A stretch of DNA of 9,049 bases from Candidatus Anaerobutyricum stercoripullorum (GCA_019114885.1 DXEQ01000093.1:1-9049); one strand, 5' to 3'; positions 1 to 6,126 are shown, counted from the stretch's first letter. Notes: a model not told the origin generated them from the sequence alone. Translations and numbers: made by a program.

Positions 1-637
1 CGTAACGGGTCAGTTTCCCTTCTTCCAGCTCATATACCGTGCCGGCCGCCGCATCCAGAAAATACCGGTCATGGGAGACAATCACCGCCGCCTTCTCATA
101 ATCTCTGATATACTCTTCCAACCACTCCACCGCGTTCACGTCCAGATGATTGGTGGGCTCATCCAGAAGCAGGATATCCGGCCGGGACAAAAGGAGCCGG
201 ATCATGGCGATCTTCGTCTGTTCACCGCCGGAGAACTCCCGCAGTTTCTTCCTTTTATCCCCCTTCGCAAAGCCAAAGGCAGTGAACGCCCGGTCGTATT
301 CCTGCTCAAAATCATACCGCTCTCTGGAATACGGATCATCCGCCGGGCAGAGCGCCAGCAGCACCTCCTCCACGGTCCGCTCCTTCTCCTCCTCCACCGC
401 GTTCTGCCGGAGCATTCCCACCGTGGTATTCCTCGCCAGAAAAACGCCCGCGTCAAATCGCTTATCATCCCGGTCCAGCGACAGCTCTCCGGCGATCAGC
501 CGCAGGAGCGTCGTCTTACCGGCGCCGTTTTTTCCCACCAGAGCAATCTTCTCATTGCCCCGGACCTCAAAATCTATGTGATCAAGAATGATCTCCCCTT
601 TCAGGGAGACCGTACCGTTTTTTATCTGATATCGCAT
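1..637 (-). CDS. ABC-F family ATPase, N-terminal ABC domain (partial, cut by window edge)
   Basis: This is the N-terminal ~212 residues of a soluble ABC-F protein; the C-terminal part lies beyond base 1. ABC-F proteins carry two ATPase domains and no membrane segment. They act on the ribosome, in translation quality control or in antibiotic resistance by target protection. Visible motifs of the first domain are Walker A GKNGAGKT (residues 35-42), signature SGGEQ (136-140), Walker B LLLDEP (156-161) followed by TNHLD, and the H-switch SHDR (188-191). The ATG at 635-637 has an AGAAGGA ribosome binding site that overlaps the end of moaC. The gap to the moaC stop is only 21 nt, so it is probably cotranscribed with xdhC and moaC. 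The missing linker and second domain prevent assignment to a subfamily (housekeeping EttA/Uup-like or resistance type). The family call is firm; the exact role is unknown. Confidence 0.93.
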   Translation of the reverse strand, partial: MRYQIKNGTVSLKGEIILDHIDFEVRGNEKIALVGKNGAGKTTLLRLIAGELSLDRDDKRFDAGVFLARNTTVGMLRQNAVEEEKERTVEEVLLALCPADDPYSRERYDFEQEYDRAFTAFGFAKGDKRKKLREFSGGEQTKIAMIRLLLSRPDILLLDEPTNHLDVNAVEWLEEYIRDYEKAAVIVSHDRYFLDAAAGTVYELEEGKLTRY

Positions 638-658
638 GGTGTCTGTTTCCTTCTCATC

Positions 659-1129
659 TCAAAACACAAACTCTCCGCTCTTTCCGCCGGTCTTTGTGCA
701 CAGATGGATGCCGTACATCTCCATCCGCTTGTCCACCGCCTTGCACATGTCATAGATTGTCAGCAGGGCGATCTGCACGCCGGTGAGAGCTTCCATCTCC
801 ACGCCGGTCTTTCCGGTGGTCTTTACCCGGCAGACGGCTGTGATCTCCTGTTTTGCCGCATCCTTTTCAAAATCAATCTTCACGCTGGTCAGCTGCAGCA
901 GATGACACAGAGGGATGAGCTCGGACGTCTTTTTCGCGCCCATGATACCGGCGATGCGGGCCGTACCCAGCACATCTCCCTTGGACATCTGTCCTTCCAG
1001 AACTTTTTCAAAACATTCTCTGCTCATGTGGATGGTCCCACAGGCCACAGCTTCCCGCTCGGTCTCTTTCTTACCGCCCACGTCCACCATCACCGCGTTG
1101 CCCTCGGCGTCAAAATGTGTAAATTCCAT
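659..1129 (-). CDS. moaC: Cyclic pyranopterin monophosphate synthase MoaC
   Basis: MoaC works with MoaA in the first step of molybdenum cofactor synthesis, converting the 3',8-cyclo-GTP made by MoaA into cyclic pyranopterin monophosphate in the cytoplasm. The 156-residue protein has normal family length. It shows the hallmark blocks GAKKTSELIPLCH (64-76), GKTGVEMEALTG (106-117) and IYDMCKAVDK (125-134). By comparison with E. coli MoaC, the expected catalytic residues are present: K50, H76, D127, K130 and K146. One oddity is LCHLL at 74-78, where the family usually has LCHPL. The ATG at 1127-1129 is preceded by AGAAGGAG at 8 nt. The gene lies 88 nt downstream of an XdhC-family gene, a logical pairing because XdhC handles the finished cofactor. 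No other moa, mog or moe gene is in view. Confidence 0.96.
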   Translation of the reverse strand: MEFTHFDAEGNAVMVDVGGKKETEREAVACGTIHMSRECFEKVLEGQMSKGDVLGTARIAGIMGAKKTSELIPLCHLLQLTSVKIDFEKDAAKQEITAVCRVKTTGKTGVEMEALTGVQIALLTIYDMCKAVDKRMEMYGIHLCTKTGGKSGEFVF

Positions 1130-1217
1130 ATCGTTTGCTCCTTCTCTTTGTGATCACTGTTTTATAATCACTGTTTTTCCGGCAGAACCGGCAAATTCTT
1201 CAACCGCCGGTCGCCCG
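1130..1217 (-). other. Spacer between xdhC-like gene and moaC with an 11-bp direct repeat
   Basis: The 88-nt gap holds the moaC ribosome binding site and two copies of ATCACTGTTTT on the plus strand, at 1153-1163 and 1167-1177, spaced 14 bp start to start. There is also a small CCGG-N5-CCGG inverted repeat at 1179-1192. On the minus strand a TATAAA sits inside the repeated stretch, but no convincing -35 lies at the right distance. I see neither a terminator nor a clear promoter, which favours readthrough from xdhC. Whether the repeat binds a regulator is unknown. Confidence 0.35.
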
Positions 1218-2228
1218 TCAGCATTCCGCATCCAGATCTTCGATCAGGATATCCAGCGTCCCGCCGCAGGCCATACCGTCCCGGGCCGCCGCGTCGGCGT
1301 CCATCGCGAAGTGAAAGAGACAGGAACTGCCGGTGCCTGCCATGGCCGCCGCCCGCCGGATGACTTCACTCTCACAAAGACCGCCGCCGATGGTCCCCCG
1401 GATGGTTCCGTCCGGAAATACCAGCATCTTGGCTCCCTCTTTTCTCGGGGTGGAGCCTGCGGCCCGCACAATGGTCGCCACCGTAGCCGGGCCCGCGCAG
1501 GATGCGATCTCCTCCATTATGCTTTGTTCCAGGTCGGTCTGCACCACATGTTCCCGCCGGTCAGTACGCTTTACCAGAATCAGCTCCGCCAGAATCGATA
1601 TGGCAATCTCCTCCGGCGTGACCGCTCCGATGGAAAGCCCGATGGGTGTGTGAACGAAATCCAGCCGCTTCCTCGGAATCCCTTCTTTTTCGAACAGGGC
1701 AAACTGCGCCTGCACCCGCCGCCGGGAACCGATCATGCCAAGATACCCCGGCAGTTCCCGTCCAAGCAGATATTTCAGGCAGTCGCCGTCGCTGCTGTGT
1801 CCCCGGGTCACGATGACCACATAATCTTCCGGAGTCACGGCAATCTGTGAAAGCGCCTCCATAAAAGGCGCGCAGATGACCCGCTCCGCCTCCGGAAACC
1901 GTTCCGCATTGGCAAACTCCTTTCTCTCATCCAGGACCCACGGCGTGAACCCGGTCCCTGCCGCAAAGGCGCACAGCGCTCTTGCTATGTGTCCGCCTCC
2001 CAGGATGAAAAGACGGCTCTTTCTCCCGGCCGGCTCCCAGATCCTGATCTCCTCTTTTGTCTCCTCCATAACAGGAAGAAGGGAGAAAGACGTGTCTTTC
2101 TCCCCGAAAATATGTTTCTCAAAGACAGCCTTCTCCGTGCTCCGTTCTTTTTTGATGACTGTCGCCATACCGCAGATCTCTCCGGCCCGCAGCAGCCGCG
2201 CCATCTCTTTATAACAATCCCGTACCAT
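1218..2228 (-). CDS. XdhC/CoxI-family molybdoenzyme maturation factor with inverted domain order
   Basis: XdhC-family proteins bind molybdenum cofactor, promote its sulfuration and insert it into xanthine-dehydrogenase-type hydroxylases. This 336-residue protein has a Rossmann-type XdhC_C domain in the middle: FILGGGHIARAL near 74-85, VIVTRGHSSDGD 138-149, GMIGSRRR 164-171 and HTPIGLSIGAVTPEEIA 193-209. A full CoxI domain sits at the C-terminus: ATIVRAAGSTPRKEGAKML 251-269, GTIGGGLCESEV 278-289 and GMACGGTLDILIE 318-330. The family is normally the other way round. Residues 19-36 (CGMATVIKKERSTEKAVF) look like a worn copy of the CoxI start. The ATG at 2226-2228 has AAAGGA about 6 nt upstream. 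It is the first gene after a strong promoter and is followed by moaC. The molybdoenzyme it serves is not in the window. The family is sure; the substrate enzyme is unknown. Confidence 0.88.
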   Translation of the reverse strand: MVRDCYKEMARLLRAGEICGMATVIKKERSTEKAVFEKHIFGEKDTSFSLLPVMEETKEEIRIWEPAGRKSRLFILGGGHIARALCAFAAGTGFTPWVLDERKEFANAERFPEAERVICAPFMEALSQIAVTPEDYVVIVTRGHSSDGDCLKYLLGRELPGYLGMIGSRRRVQAQFALFEKEGIPRKRLDFVHTPIGLSIGAVTPEEIAISILAELILVKRTDRREHVVQTDLEQSIMEEIASCAGPATVATIVRAAGSTPRKEGAKMLVFPDGTIRGTIGGGLCESEVIRRAAAMAGTGSSCLFHFAMDADAAARDGMACGGTLDILIEDLDAEC

Positions 2229-2349
2229 ATGTCATCCTTTCTGTCATACATCATTTTTCAGGGGAAACCCACACATTTTTACCGAAAATGTATGACTCCG
2301 CCCGGCGGATACAGGGACGCCCCTGCATGTTCCGCGATGACATTGTGCC
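2229..2349 (-). promoter_or_regulatory. Structured 5' leader of the xdhC-moaC unit with competing stems
   Basis: The leader runs about 120 nt from the predicted start site near 2349 to the xdhC ATG. On the minus strand the arm at 2285-2296 can pair two ways. It forms a 10-bp hairpin with 2270-2279 (one G-U pair, 5-nt loop). Alternatively its part 2288-2296 (GTCATACAT) pairs perfectly over 9 bp with 2243-2251, which ends 2 nt from the ribosome binding site at 2235-2240. Two further small hairpins are visible: CAGGG-GCGT-CCCTG and TCCGC-CGG-GCGGA. I do not recognise a known riboswitch class. A cis-regulatory role is inferred from the mutually exclusive pairing. Confidence 0.4.
2251..2343 (-). 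CDS. Possible 30-codon leader peptide upstream of xdhC
   Basis: A short open frame begins with ATG at 2341-2343, has a second in-frame ATG at 2326-2328, and ends with TGA at 2251-2253, 22 nt before the xdhC start. The first ATG is only about 6 nt from the predicted transcription start, so it would be nearly leaderless. The second has only a poor GCGGA motif, set too close. The encoded peptide (30 or 25 residues) is basic and has no family I recognise. Its stop codon touches the 3' arm of the leader's alternative stem. It may be chance or a leader peptide used for attenuation. Confidence is low. Confidence 0.2.
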   Translation of the reverse strand: MSSRNMQGRPCIRRAESYIFGKNVWVSPEK

Positions 2350-2355
2350 ACGATT

Positions 2356-2384
2356 ATTGTACTTCCTGTGACTGTCTTCGTCAA
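2356..2384 (-). promoter_or_regulatory. Sigma-A/sigma-70 type promoter for the xdhC-moaC-ABC-F unit
   Basis: On the minus strand TTGACG (2379-2384) and TACAAT (2356-2361) are separated by exactly 17 bp. Each box differs from consensus at one position. The predicted start is near 2349, about 120 nt before the xdhC ATG. It lies after the end of the anti-sigma gene and gives the xdhC unit its own transcription. Confidence 0.75.
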
Positions 2385-2398
2385 ATATATATTTTATC

Positions 2399-2443
2399 CA
2401 AAAACGGAATATCCCGGTACATTTCCTGTCCTGTTTTCGGGAT
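2399..2443 (-). terminator. Weak candidate terminator after the anti-sigma gene
   Basis: On the minus strand ATCCCG (2438-2443) pairs with CGGGAT (2411-2416) across a 21-nt loop. A run of five T follows at 2400-2404 after a 6-nt gap. The loop is long and the T run short and offset, so this is a weak terminator at best. It sits where one would be expected, between the anti-sigma stop at 2451 and the xdhC promoter. Confidence 0.22.
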
Positions 2444-2450
2444 GCCTCCT

Positions 2451-3236
2451 CTATCCCTGAATCATCTCACCGGCCATGGCGAACAACTCCTCCGGAGTCA
2501 GGTCCGTATCAAAGCCCTGGATGCCATAGGACACACCGTCCTTTTCCCAATTTACGGACAAGGAATCCAGCACTTCCACCTTATCATTTCCATAGGAAAT
2601 GTAATATCCGCCCGCCGCTTCCAGCGCCCGGTCCTCGGCAGTCTCCTCATAGTCCGTCGGAACAAACTTATAGGTTTCCTCATAACAGCTTACCGTGACG
2701 CCGTCAAGTTCCGCTGTCTGATCCGGCGTCCTATCATCCGTCATCCTGTCGTCGGCCCGGTTCATATAGCAGTTGATCTCATTGCCCGCATCGTTCTGAT
2801 ACCTTACCTGCAGTTCGATCTCCTTAAACATCCTGACGCCTTCTTCATCCAGCGCATTGAAAGGAACGGTGCTGATCTCACTGAACTGATACCCGTTGGA
2901 GAAATTCTCCACGGCGTCCGTCTCGATCCCCGCTTTCTCCTCCATGGCGTTCAGGTCTTTCCAGTCCGAAGAGGTCTTATAATCGGCGCCATCCGTACCG
3001 GATGTATAACTGCTCACCTTTCCTCCCGCAAAGATTCCCGCCGGAACCAGCAGGCAGACGCAGGCTGCCACTGCGATATATCTCTTAAAATGCATTTTCT
3101 TTTTCATGATGGATTCCTCCTGTCTTGCTGTGATCTCCATGTCAATCCTTGTCTTCAAAAAATCTGAAACTCCGATGTGCTCCGTCTCCTTTTTCAGTCC
3201 GTTTTGCAGCATCCGTTCCCATCTATCCTCTCTCAT
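2451..3236 (-). CDS. Single-pass membrane protein, presumed anti-sigma factor (DUF4367-like C-terminus)
   Basis: This 261-residue protein has a charged cytoplasmic N-terminus (1-52) with basic KKKMHFKR just before one hydrophobic span at about 53-70. A long acidic extracytoplasmic domain follows (about 74-261). The end, with W230 and LTPEELFAMAGEMI at 246-259, resembles the close of DUF4367-type domains found on clostridial sigma-linked membrane proteins. There is no HxxxCxxC zinc anti-sigma motif in the N-terminus; its only histidines are H20 and H49. The ATG at 3234-3236 follows GGGAGGG at 6 nt and overlaps the sigma gene by 14 nt, which implies translational coupling. The natural reading is an anti-sigma factor that holds the neighbouring sigma factor at the membrane until a signal arrives. 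That role is inferred from context, not from a recognised sigma-binding domain. Confidence 0.72.
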   Translation of the reverse strand: MREDRWERMLQNGLKKETEHIGVSDFLKTRIDMEITARQEESIMKKKMHFKRYIAVAACVCLLVPAGIFAGGKVSSYTSGTDGADYKTSSDWKDLNAMEEKAGIETDAVENFSNGYQFSEISTVPFNALDEEGVRMFKEIELQVRYQNDAGNEINCYMNRADDRMTDDRTPDQTAELDGVTVSCYEETYKFVPTDYEETAEDRALEAAGGYYISYGNDKVEVLDSLSVNWEKDGVSYGIQGFDTDLTPEELFAMAGEMIQG

Positions 3237-3828
3237 AAGCTACCCTCCCTGTGCTCTCTTCCTCTGTGTCCGACAGAAGCTTTTTCAGCTGTTTTCTTGC
3301 GAAATGCAGCCGTGACTTCACCGTTCCCGGCAGACAGCCGGTGATCTTCGCGATCTCCTGCACGCTCATCTCATTGTAATAGTACAGAACAATGACCAGC
3401 CGGTGTTTTTCCGACAGCCTGCCGATCGCCTCCGTCAGCTCGCCAGAGAACTCGTCTGCCAGCGCCTGTGCCAGCGGCTCCTTCGCATCTTTTCCGGAAA
3501 ATGTACTTAAGAGATACCGCTCTCTTTCCAGATGCAGTTCCAGCTGCTCCTCCGGCATCTCTTTTTTCTGTTTCTTTGCCATCCGCCATCCGATGCGGAC
3601 AAGACATTTTAACATCCACGGCCGGAACTGTTCCTCATTTTTCAGATCCTTTATATGAAAGTAGCACTGTACAAAGGTTTCCTGCACGATATCCTCGCTG
3701 TCCGCCAGATTGTGACAAAGCAGCCAGGCCGTCCGCATGGCCGTCTGTTTGTATCGTTCATAGATGGCTGAAAAAGCCTCCTCGTCGCCGTTCTTCCATT
3801 TCCGGATCAACTGTGCATCTGTCTCCAC
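3223..3828 (-). CDS. ECF-type RNA polymerase sigma factor
   Basis: This 201-residue protein of the sigma-70 extracytoplasmic-function group directs RNA polymerase to a stress or envelope regulon. Region 2 spans about 10-85, with GDEEAFSAIYERY (14-26), DSEDIVQETFVQCY (43-56) and the aromatic W71/W81 part. Region 4 spans about 131-185, with the helix-turn-helix MSVQEIAKITGCLPGTVKSR (154-173). Region 3 is absent, as expected. The start is GTG at 3826-3828, chosen because a perfect AAAGGAGGTG lies 5-7 nt upstream and no in-frame ATG does better. Its 3' end overlaps the presumed anti-sigma gene by 14 nt. A terminator for the preceding gene lies directly upstream, so the pair is its own transcription unit, possibly autoregulated. 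The family is certain; the target regulon cannot be read from here. Confidence 0.93.
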   Translation of the reverse strand: METDAQLIRKWKNGDEEAFSAIYERYKQTAMRTAWLLCHNLADSEDIVQETFVQCYFHIKDLKNEEQFRPWMLKCLVRIGWRMAKKQKKEMPEEQLELHLERERYLLSTFSGKDAKEPLAQALADEFSGELTEAIGRLSEKHRLVIVLYYYNEMSVQEIAKITGCLPGTVKSRLHFARKQLKKLLSDTEEESTGRVAYERG

Positions 3829-3863
3829 GCCGCCACCTCCTTTATCTTTTTTCTGACGCGTCT

Positions 3864-3897
3864 ACTATAAAGAGACCGGATTCCTCCCTCCGGTTCA
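3864..3897 (-). promoter_or_regulatory. Candidate promoter region of the sigma / anti-sigma pair
   Basis: Two alternatives are visible on the minus strand. One is TGAACC (3892-3897) followed after 16 bp by TCTC (3872-3875), which loosely fits ECF promoters (GAAC-type -35, CGTC-type -10) and would suggest autoregulation. The other is TATAGT (3864-3869), a good sigma-A -10 with no clear -35. The first box abuts the T run of the upstream terminator. Neither is strong. Confidence 0.3.
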
Positions 3898-3932
3898 AAA
3901 AAAACCGGCAGATTTTTGAAAAAATCTGCCGG
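3897..3932 (-). terminator. Strong intrinsic terminator after the HPt gene
   Basis: On the minus strand CCGGCAGATTTTT (3920-3932) and its exact complement (3905-3917) form a 13-bp stem, followed immediately by eight T (3897-3904). No T run follows on the other strand, so it acts on minus-strand transcription. It closes the HPt unit and separates it from the sigma operon. Confidence 0.92.
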
Positions 3933-4028
3933 CTGCCTGTATCTTTCTCTTATGTATGGGAAAACGGCCCGCTTCCGCCGCGCTTTCTGCCCGGCAAAGG
4001 CCGTCATCTCTTTGTTCCTGAAAAATGT

Positions 4029-4391
4029 TCAGATATTCTCCCGAATGATCGCTGCGATTCTTTTGTGTTCTTCGTATAAGGCCCGTACATTTTCTTCCAG
4101 TCCGAAAACACTGTCGGGCTGCTTGTCTCTCGTCCTCTCCACGATGGGCTCATCCAGTTCGAAAAGATGCTTCATCCCCAGATTGGTATATACCCCTTTC
4201 AGCGTATGGGAATGAAAAAACACATCCGCCGCCTCCTTATTCTCATAAGCCTCCAGCAGGCGGTCGATCTGATCGTCCTGTGCAAAAAGCTCCAGAAGTT
4301 CCAGATAGAGATCCTCCATATTCATGCAGCGCTTCAGAGCGTCCTCCACATCACAATGTTCCTGTTCCAGTGCTTCAATTACCCTGTTCAT
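4029..4391 (-). CDS. Stand-alone HPt (histidine phosphotransfer) domain protein
   Basis: HPt proteins pass phosphoryl groups between receiver domains in phosphorelays. This 120-residue protein is all one HPt domain. The phospho-accepting H62 lies in the classic block HSHTLKGVYTNLGM (60-73), with K65 and G66 at the conserved places. Helical, charged stretches before and after fit a four-helix bundle. There is no kinase, receiver or membrane segment. The ATG at 4389-4391 follows AGGA at 7 nt. It appears monocistronic, with a probable promoter at 4453-4480 and a strong terminator at 3897-3932. No histidine kinase or response regulator lies nearby, so its partners must be encoded elsewhere. The domain assignment is sure; the pathway is unknown. 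Confidence 0.9.
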   Translation of the reverse strand: MNRVIEALEQEHCDVEDALKRCMNMEDLYLELLELFAQDDQIDRLLEAYENKEAADVFFHSHTLKGVYTNLGMKHLFELDEPIVERTRDKQPDSVFGLEENVRALYEEHKRIAAIIRENI

Positions 4392-4611
4392 ATACTCTTC
4401 CTGTCCGCCTTTCTATTCCCGGGCCGAAACATCCGGCTCCGGTCATAAAAGAAGTATACCAAAAAAATATTAAAAAACAAAGACTTTTCGACAAAAAATG
4501 ACTTCCTTATTTTACCAGACGCCAAAATATCTCACAAAATGCACCATTTTATCATCGTTCTGCATTTGAATCTGATAAAAACTGCATTTTTCATTCAGAA
4601 ATCGTATCTTA
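4392..4611 (-). other. AT-rich spacer between hydF and the HPt gene
   Basis: The 220-nt spacer holds the HPt ribosome binding site and probable promoter. An AT-rich part at 4490-4611 has a direct repeat CTGCATTT (4560-4567 and 4582-4589, 22 bp apart) and the inverted repeat AAAATG-N3-CATTTT near 4538-4551. Poor AT-rich hairpins follow the hydF stop, but no convincing terminator is visible. No coding frame is supported. Confidence 0.4.
4453..4480 (-). promoter_or_regulatory. Probable promoter of the HPt gene
   Basis: On the minus strand TATACT (4453-4458), one change from the -10 consensus, lies 16 bp from TTGTTT (4475-4480), a modest -35, across a T-rich spacer. The predicted start is near 4446, which gives a leader of about 55 nt. 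The -10 is good and the -35 weak. Confidence 0.5.
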
Positions 4612-5829
4612 TCAAAGCAGCCGGTACAGCTGCGGGAACACCTGCACGCTTCGCTTGAGTATTCCGTGAAGATGGGCGATGGCAATCCCGTAGTTGGTCA
4701 TCGGCACTCCCTGATCCTTCGCACATTTCATCCGGTAACGGACCTCCCGCTCGTTGAGCATGCAGCCGCCGCAGTGGATGATCAGCGCGTAAGAAGAGAG
4801 GTCCTCCGGGAAGCTCTGCCCGGAACAGGTCTCGATCTTAAGCTTCTTTCCGGTGTGCTTATGAAGCCAGGCGGGAATCTTCACCGTCCCGATATCCTCA
4901 CACTGCCTGTGGTGAGTGCACCCCTCCGCGATGAGCACCGTATCCCCGTCTTTTAACCGGTCGATGGCCGCCACGCCTTCCACGGCGGTATCCAGCAGTC
5001 CCTTATATCTTGCCATCAGAATAGAGAAGGACGTGAGCAGCACATCTTCCGGTACATCGGCGGACACCCGGCCGAAAGCCTGACTGTCCGTGATCACCAT
5101 CGCCGGCTTGCCCGGCAGCTTGTCAAGCACAGCCGAAAGCTCCGTATCTTTCACGCAGATGGCCGCTCCCCCGGCCTCCAGAATATCCCGGATCACCTGC
5201 TGCTGCGGCAGGATGAGCCGGCCTTTCGGCGCGGAGCTGTCGATGGGAATGACCAGAACGACCAGATCGGCCGGCCTGATCAGATCGCTGACCAGCGGCT
5301 GCGGCGCGGAAGCAGACTTCCCTAACGCCGCGATCCGCTCCTTCAATTCATGGATGCCCTCGCCCCGCAGAGCGCTGACATAGACGGTCCGGTCTTGCGG
5401 CTCCTCTGCCCGGCTGCCCGCAGAAACCGGTCCCAGCAGATCCGCTTTGTTATAAACCACCAGATACGGAATCTCCTTCTCCTCAAAAATCCCAATCAGT
5501 TCCCGGTCACAGTCGGCCATCCCGGCCGCCGCGTCCACCACCAGCACCGCCACGTCGGTGTGGTTTAAAATCTGCTTCGTCCGCTGCACCCGCTTTTCTC
5601 CCAGCGCTCCCGCATCGTCAAAGCCCGGCGTGTCAATGATCATCACCGGCCCGATGGGCAGAAGCTCCATGGCCTTTCGCACCGGGTCGGTGGTGGTGCC
5701 CTTCACATCGGAGACCACCGCCATCTCCTGCCCGGTCACCGCGTTGACCAGACTGGACTTTCCCGCATTTCTTCTTCCAAAAAATCCGATGTGCACCCGC
5801 TCACCGGACGGTGTATCATTTAATCCCAT
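4612..5829 (-). CDS. hydF: [FeFe]-hydrogenase H-cluster maturation GTPase HydF
   Basis: HydF is the scaffold on which the 2Fe part of the hydrogenase H-cluster is assembled, with HydE and HydG, before transfer to the hydrogenase. The 405-residue product has an N-terminal Era/TrmE-like GTPase: P-loop GRRNAGKS (18-25), DTPG (66-69), NKAD (127-130) and SAL (152-154). Its C-terminal cluster-binding domain has the HydF pattern CTHH (304-307), then 46 residues on HCGGC (352-356), which supplies the [4Fe-4S] ligands. I chose the ATG at 5827-5829 because GAGG lies 8 nt upstream and the protein then starts just before the G domain, at normal family length. An in-frame ATG at 5947-5949 would add 40 residues unlike the family, with a poorly spaced ribosome site. 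It has its own promoter. hydE, hydG and a hydrogenase gene are not in the window. Confidence 0.95.
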   Translation of the reverse strand: MGLNDTPSGERVHIGFFGRRNAGKSSLVNAVTGQEMAVVSDVKGTTTDPVRKAMELLPIGPVMIIDTPGFDDAGALGEKRVQRTKQILNHTDVAVLVVDAAAGMADCDRELIGIFEEKEIPYLVVYNKADLLGPVSAGSRAEEPQDRTVYVSALRGEGIHELKERIAALGKSASAPQPLVSDLIRPADLVVLVIPIDSSAPKGRLILPQQQVIRDILEAGGAAICVKDTELSAVLDKLPGKPAMVITDSQAFGRVSADVPEDVLLTSFSILMARYKGLLDTAVEGVAAIDRLKDGDTVLIAEGCTHHRQCEDIGTVKIPAWLHKHTGKKLKIETCSGQSFPEDLSSYALIIHCGGCMLNEREVRYRMKCAKDQGVPMTNYGIAIAHLHGILKRSVQVFPQLYRLL

Positions 5830-5979
5830 TGTATTTTCCTCGCTTTCCCTGATTGTCCCGGCCTGCCTGTTCACAGGTGCGGCCACCAGACAGCCCAAAA
5901 TATTTTTACATATTGTCTTCGCGCACAGCGACACGACATTTTTATTCATACCTGCCGGATTCGTTCTGTTTCTATATAT

Positions 5980-6007
5980 ATTATAGAAAATGTATCTGAA
6001 AAATCAA
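5980..6007 (-). promoter_or_regulatory. Promoter of hydF
   Basis: On the minus strand a perfect -10 TATAAT (5980-5985) lies 16 bp from TTGATT (6002-6007), which matches the first four bases of the -35 consensus. The predicted start is near 5973, about 140 nt before the chosen hydF ATG. Together with the terminator at 6127-6186 it separates hydF transcription from the feo unit. Confidence 0.75.
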
Positions 6008-6126
6008 TTCTTTTTTAAAGGGAAACATTTTTACCGGGAGGATTTTAGCGACATTTTCCAATCCGATGCCCTGCGATTCTTGCGGAGCGTTTTTTATTCT
6101 CCACAGACATGAAATTCCCTGTGAAA

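Noticed and set aside
71..1153. Long plus-strand open frames opposite the ABC-F, moaC and xdhC genes (for example 71-1153 and 915-1850)
   Set aside because: They are antisense shadows of well-identified genes in GC-rich sequence, with no recognisable domains or ribosome sites.
4538..4590. Short direct and inverted repeats (CTGCATTT, AAAATG/CATTTT) as a CRISPR or terminator
   Set aside because: There are only two copies, too short and irregular for CRISPR, and no stable stem with T run for a terminator.
5830..5949. In-frame 40-residue N-terminal extension of HydF from the ATG at 5947-5949
   Set aside because: The extension does not resemble HydF, its ribosome site is badly spaced, and the ATG at 5827-5829 has GAGG at a good distance and gives normal length.
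6045..6110. 21-codon open frame downstream of the feo terminator
   Set aside because: It lies between a strong terminator and the hydF promoter with no promoter of its own; at this size chance is likely.
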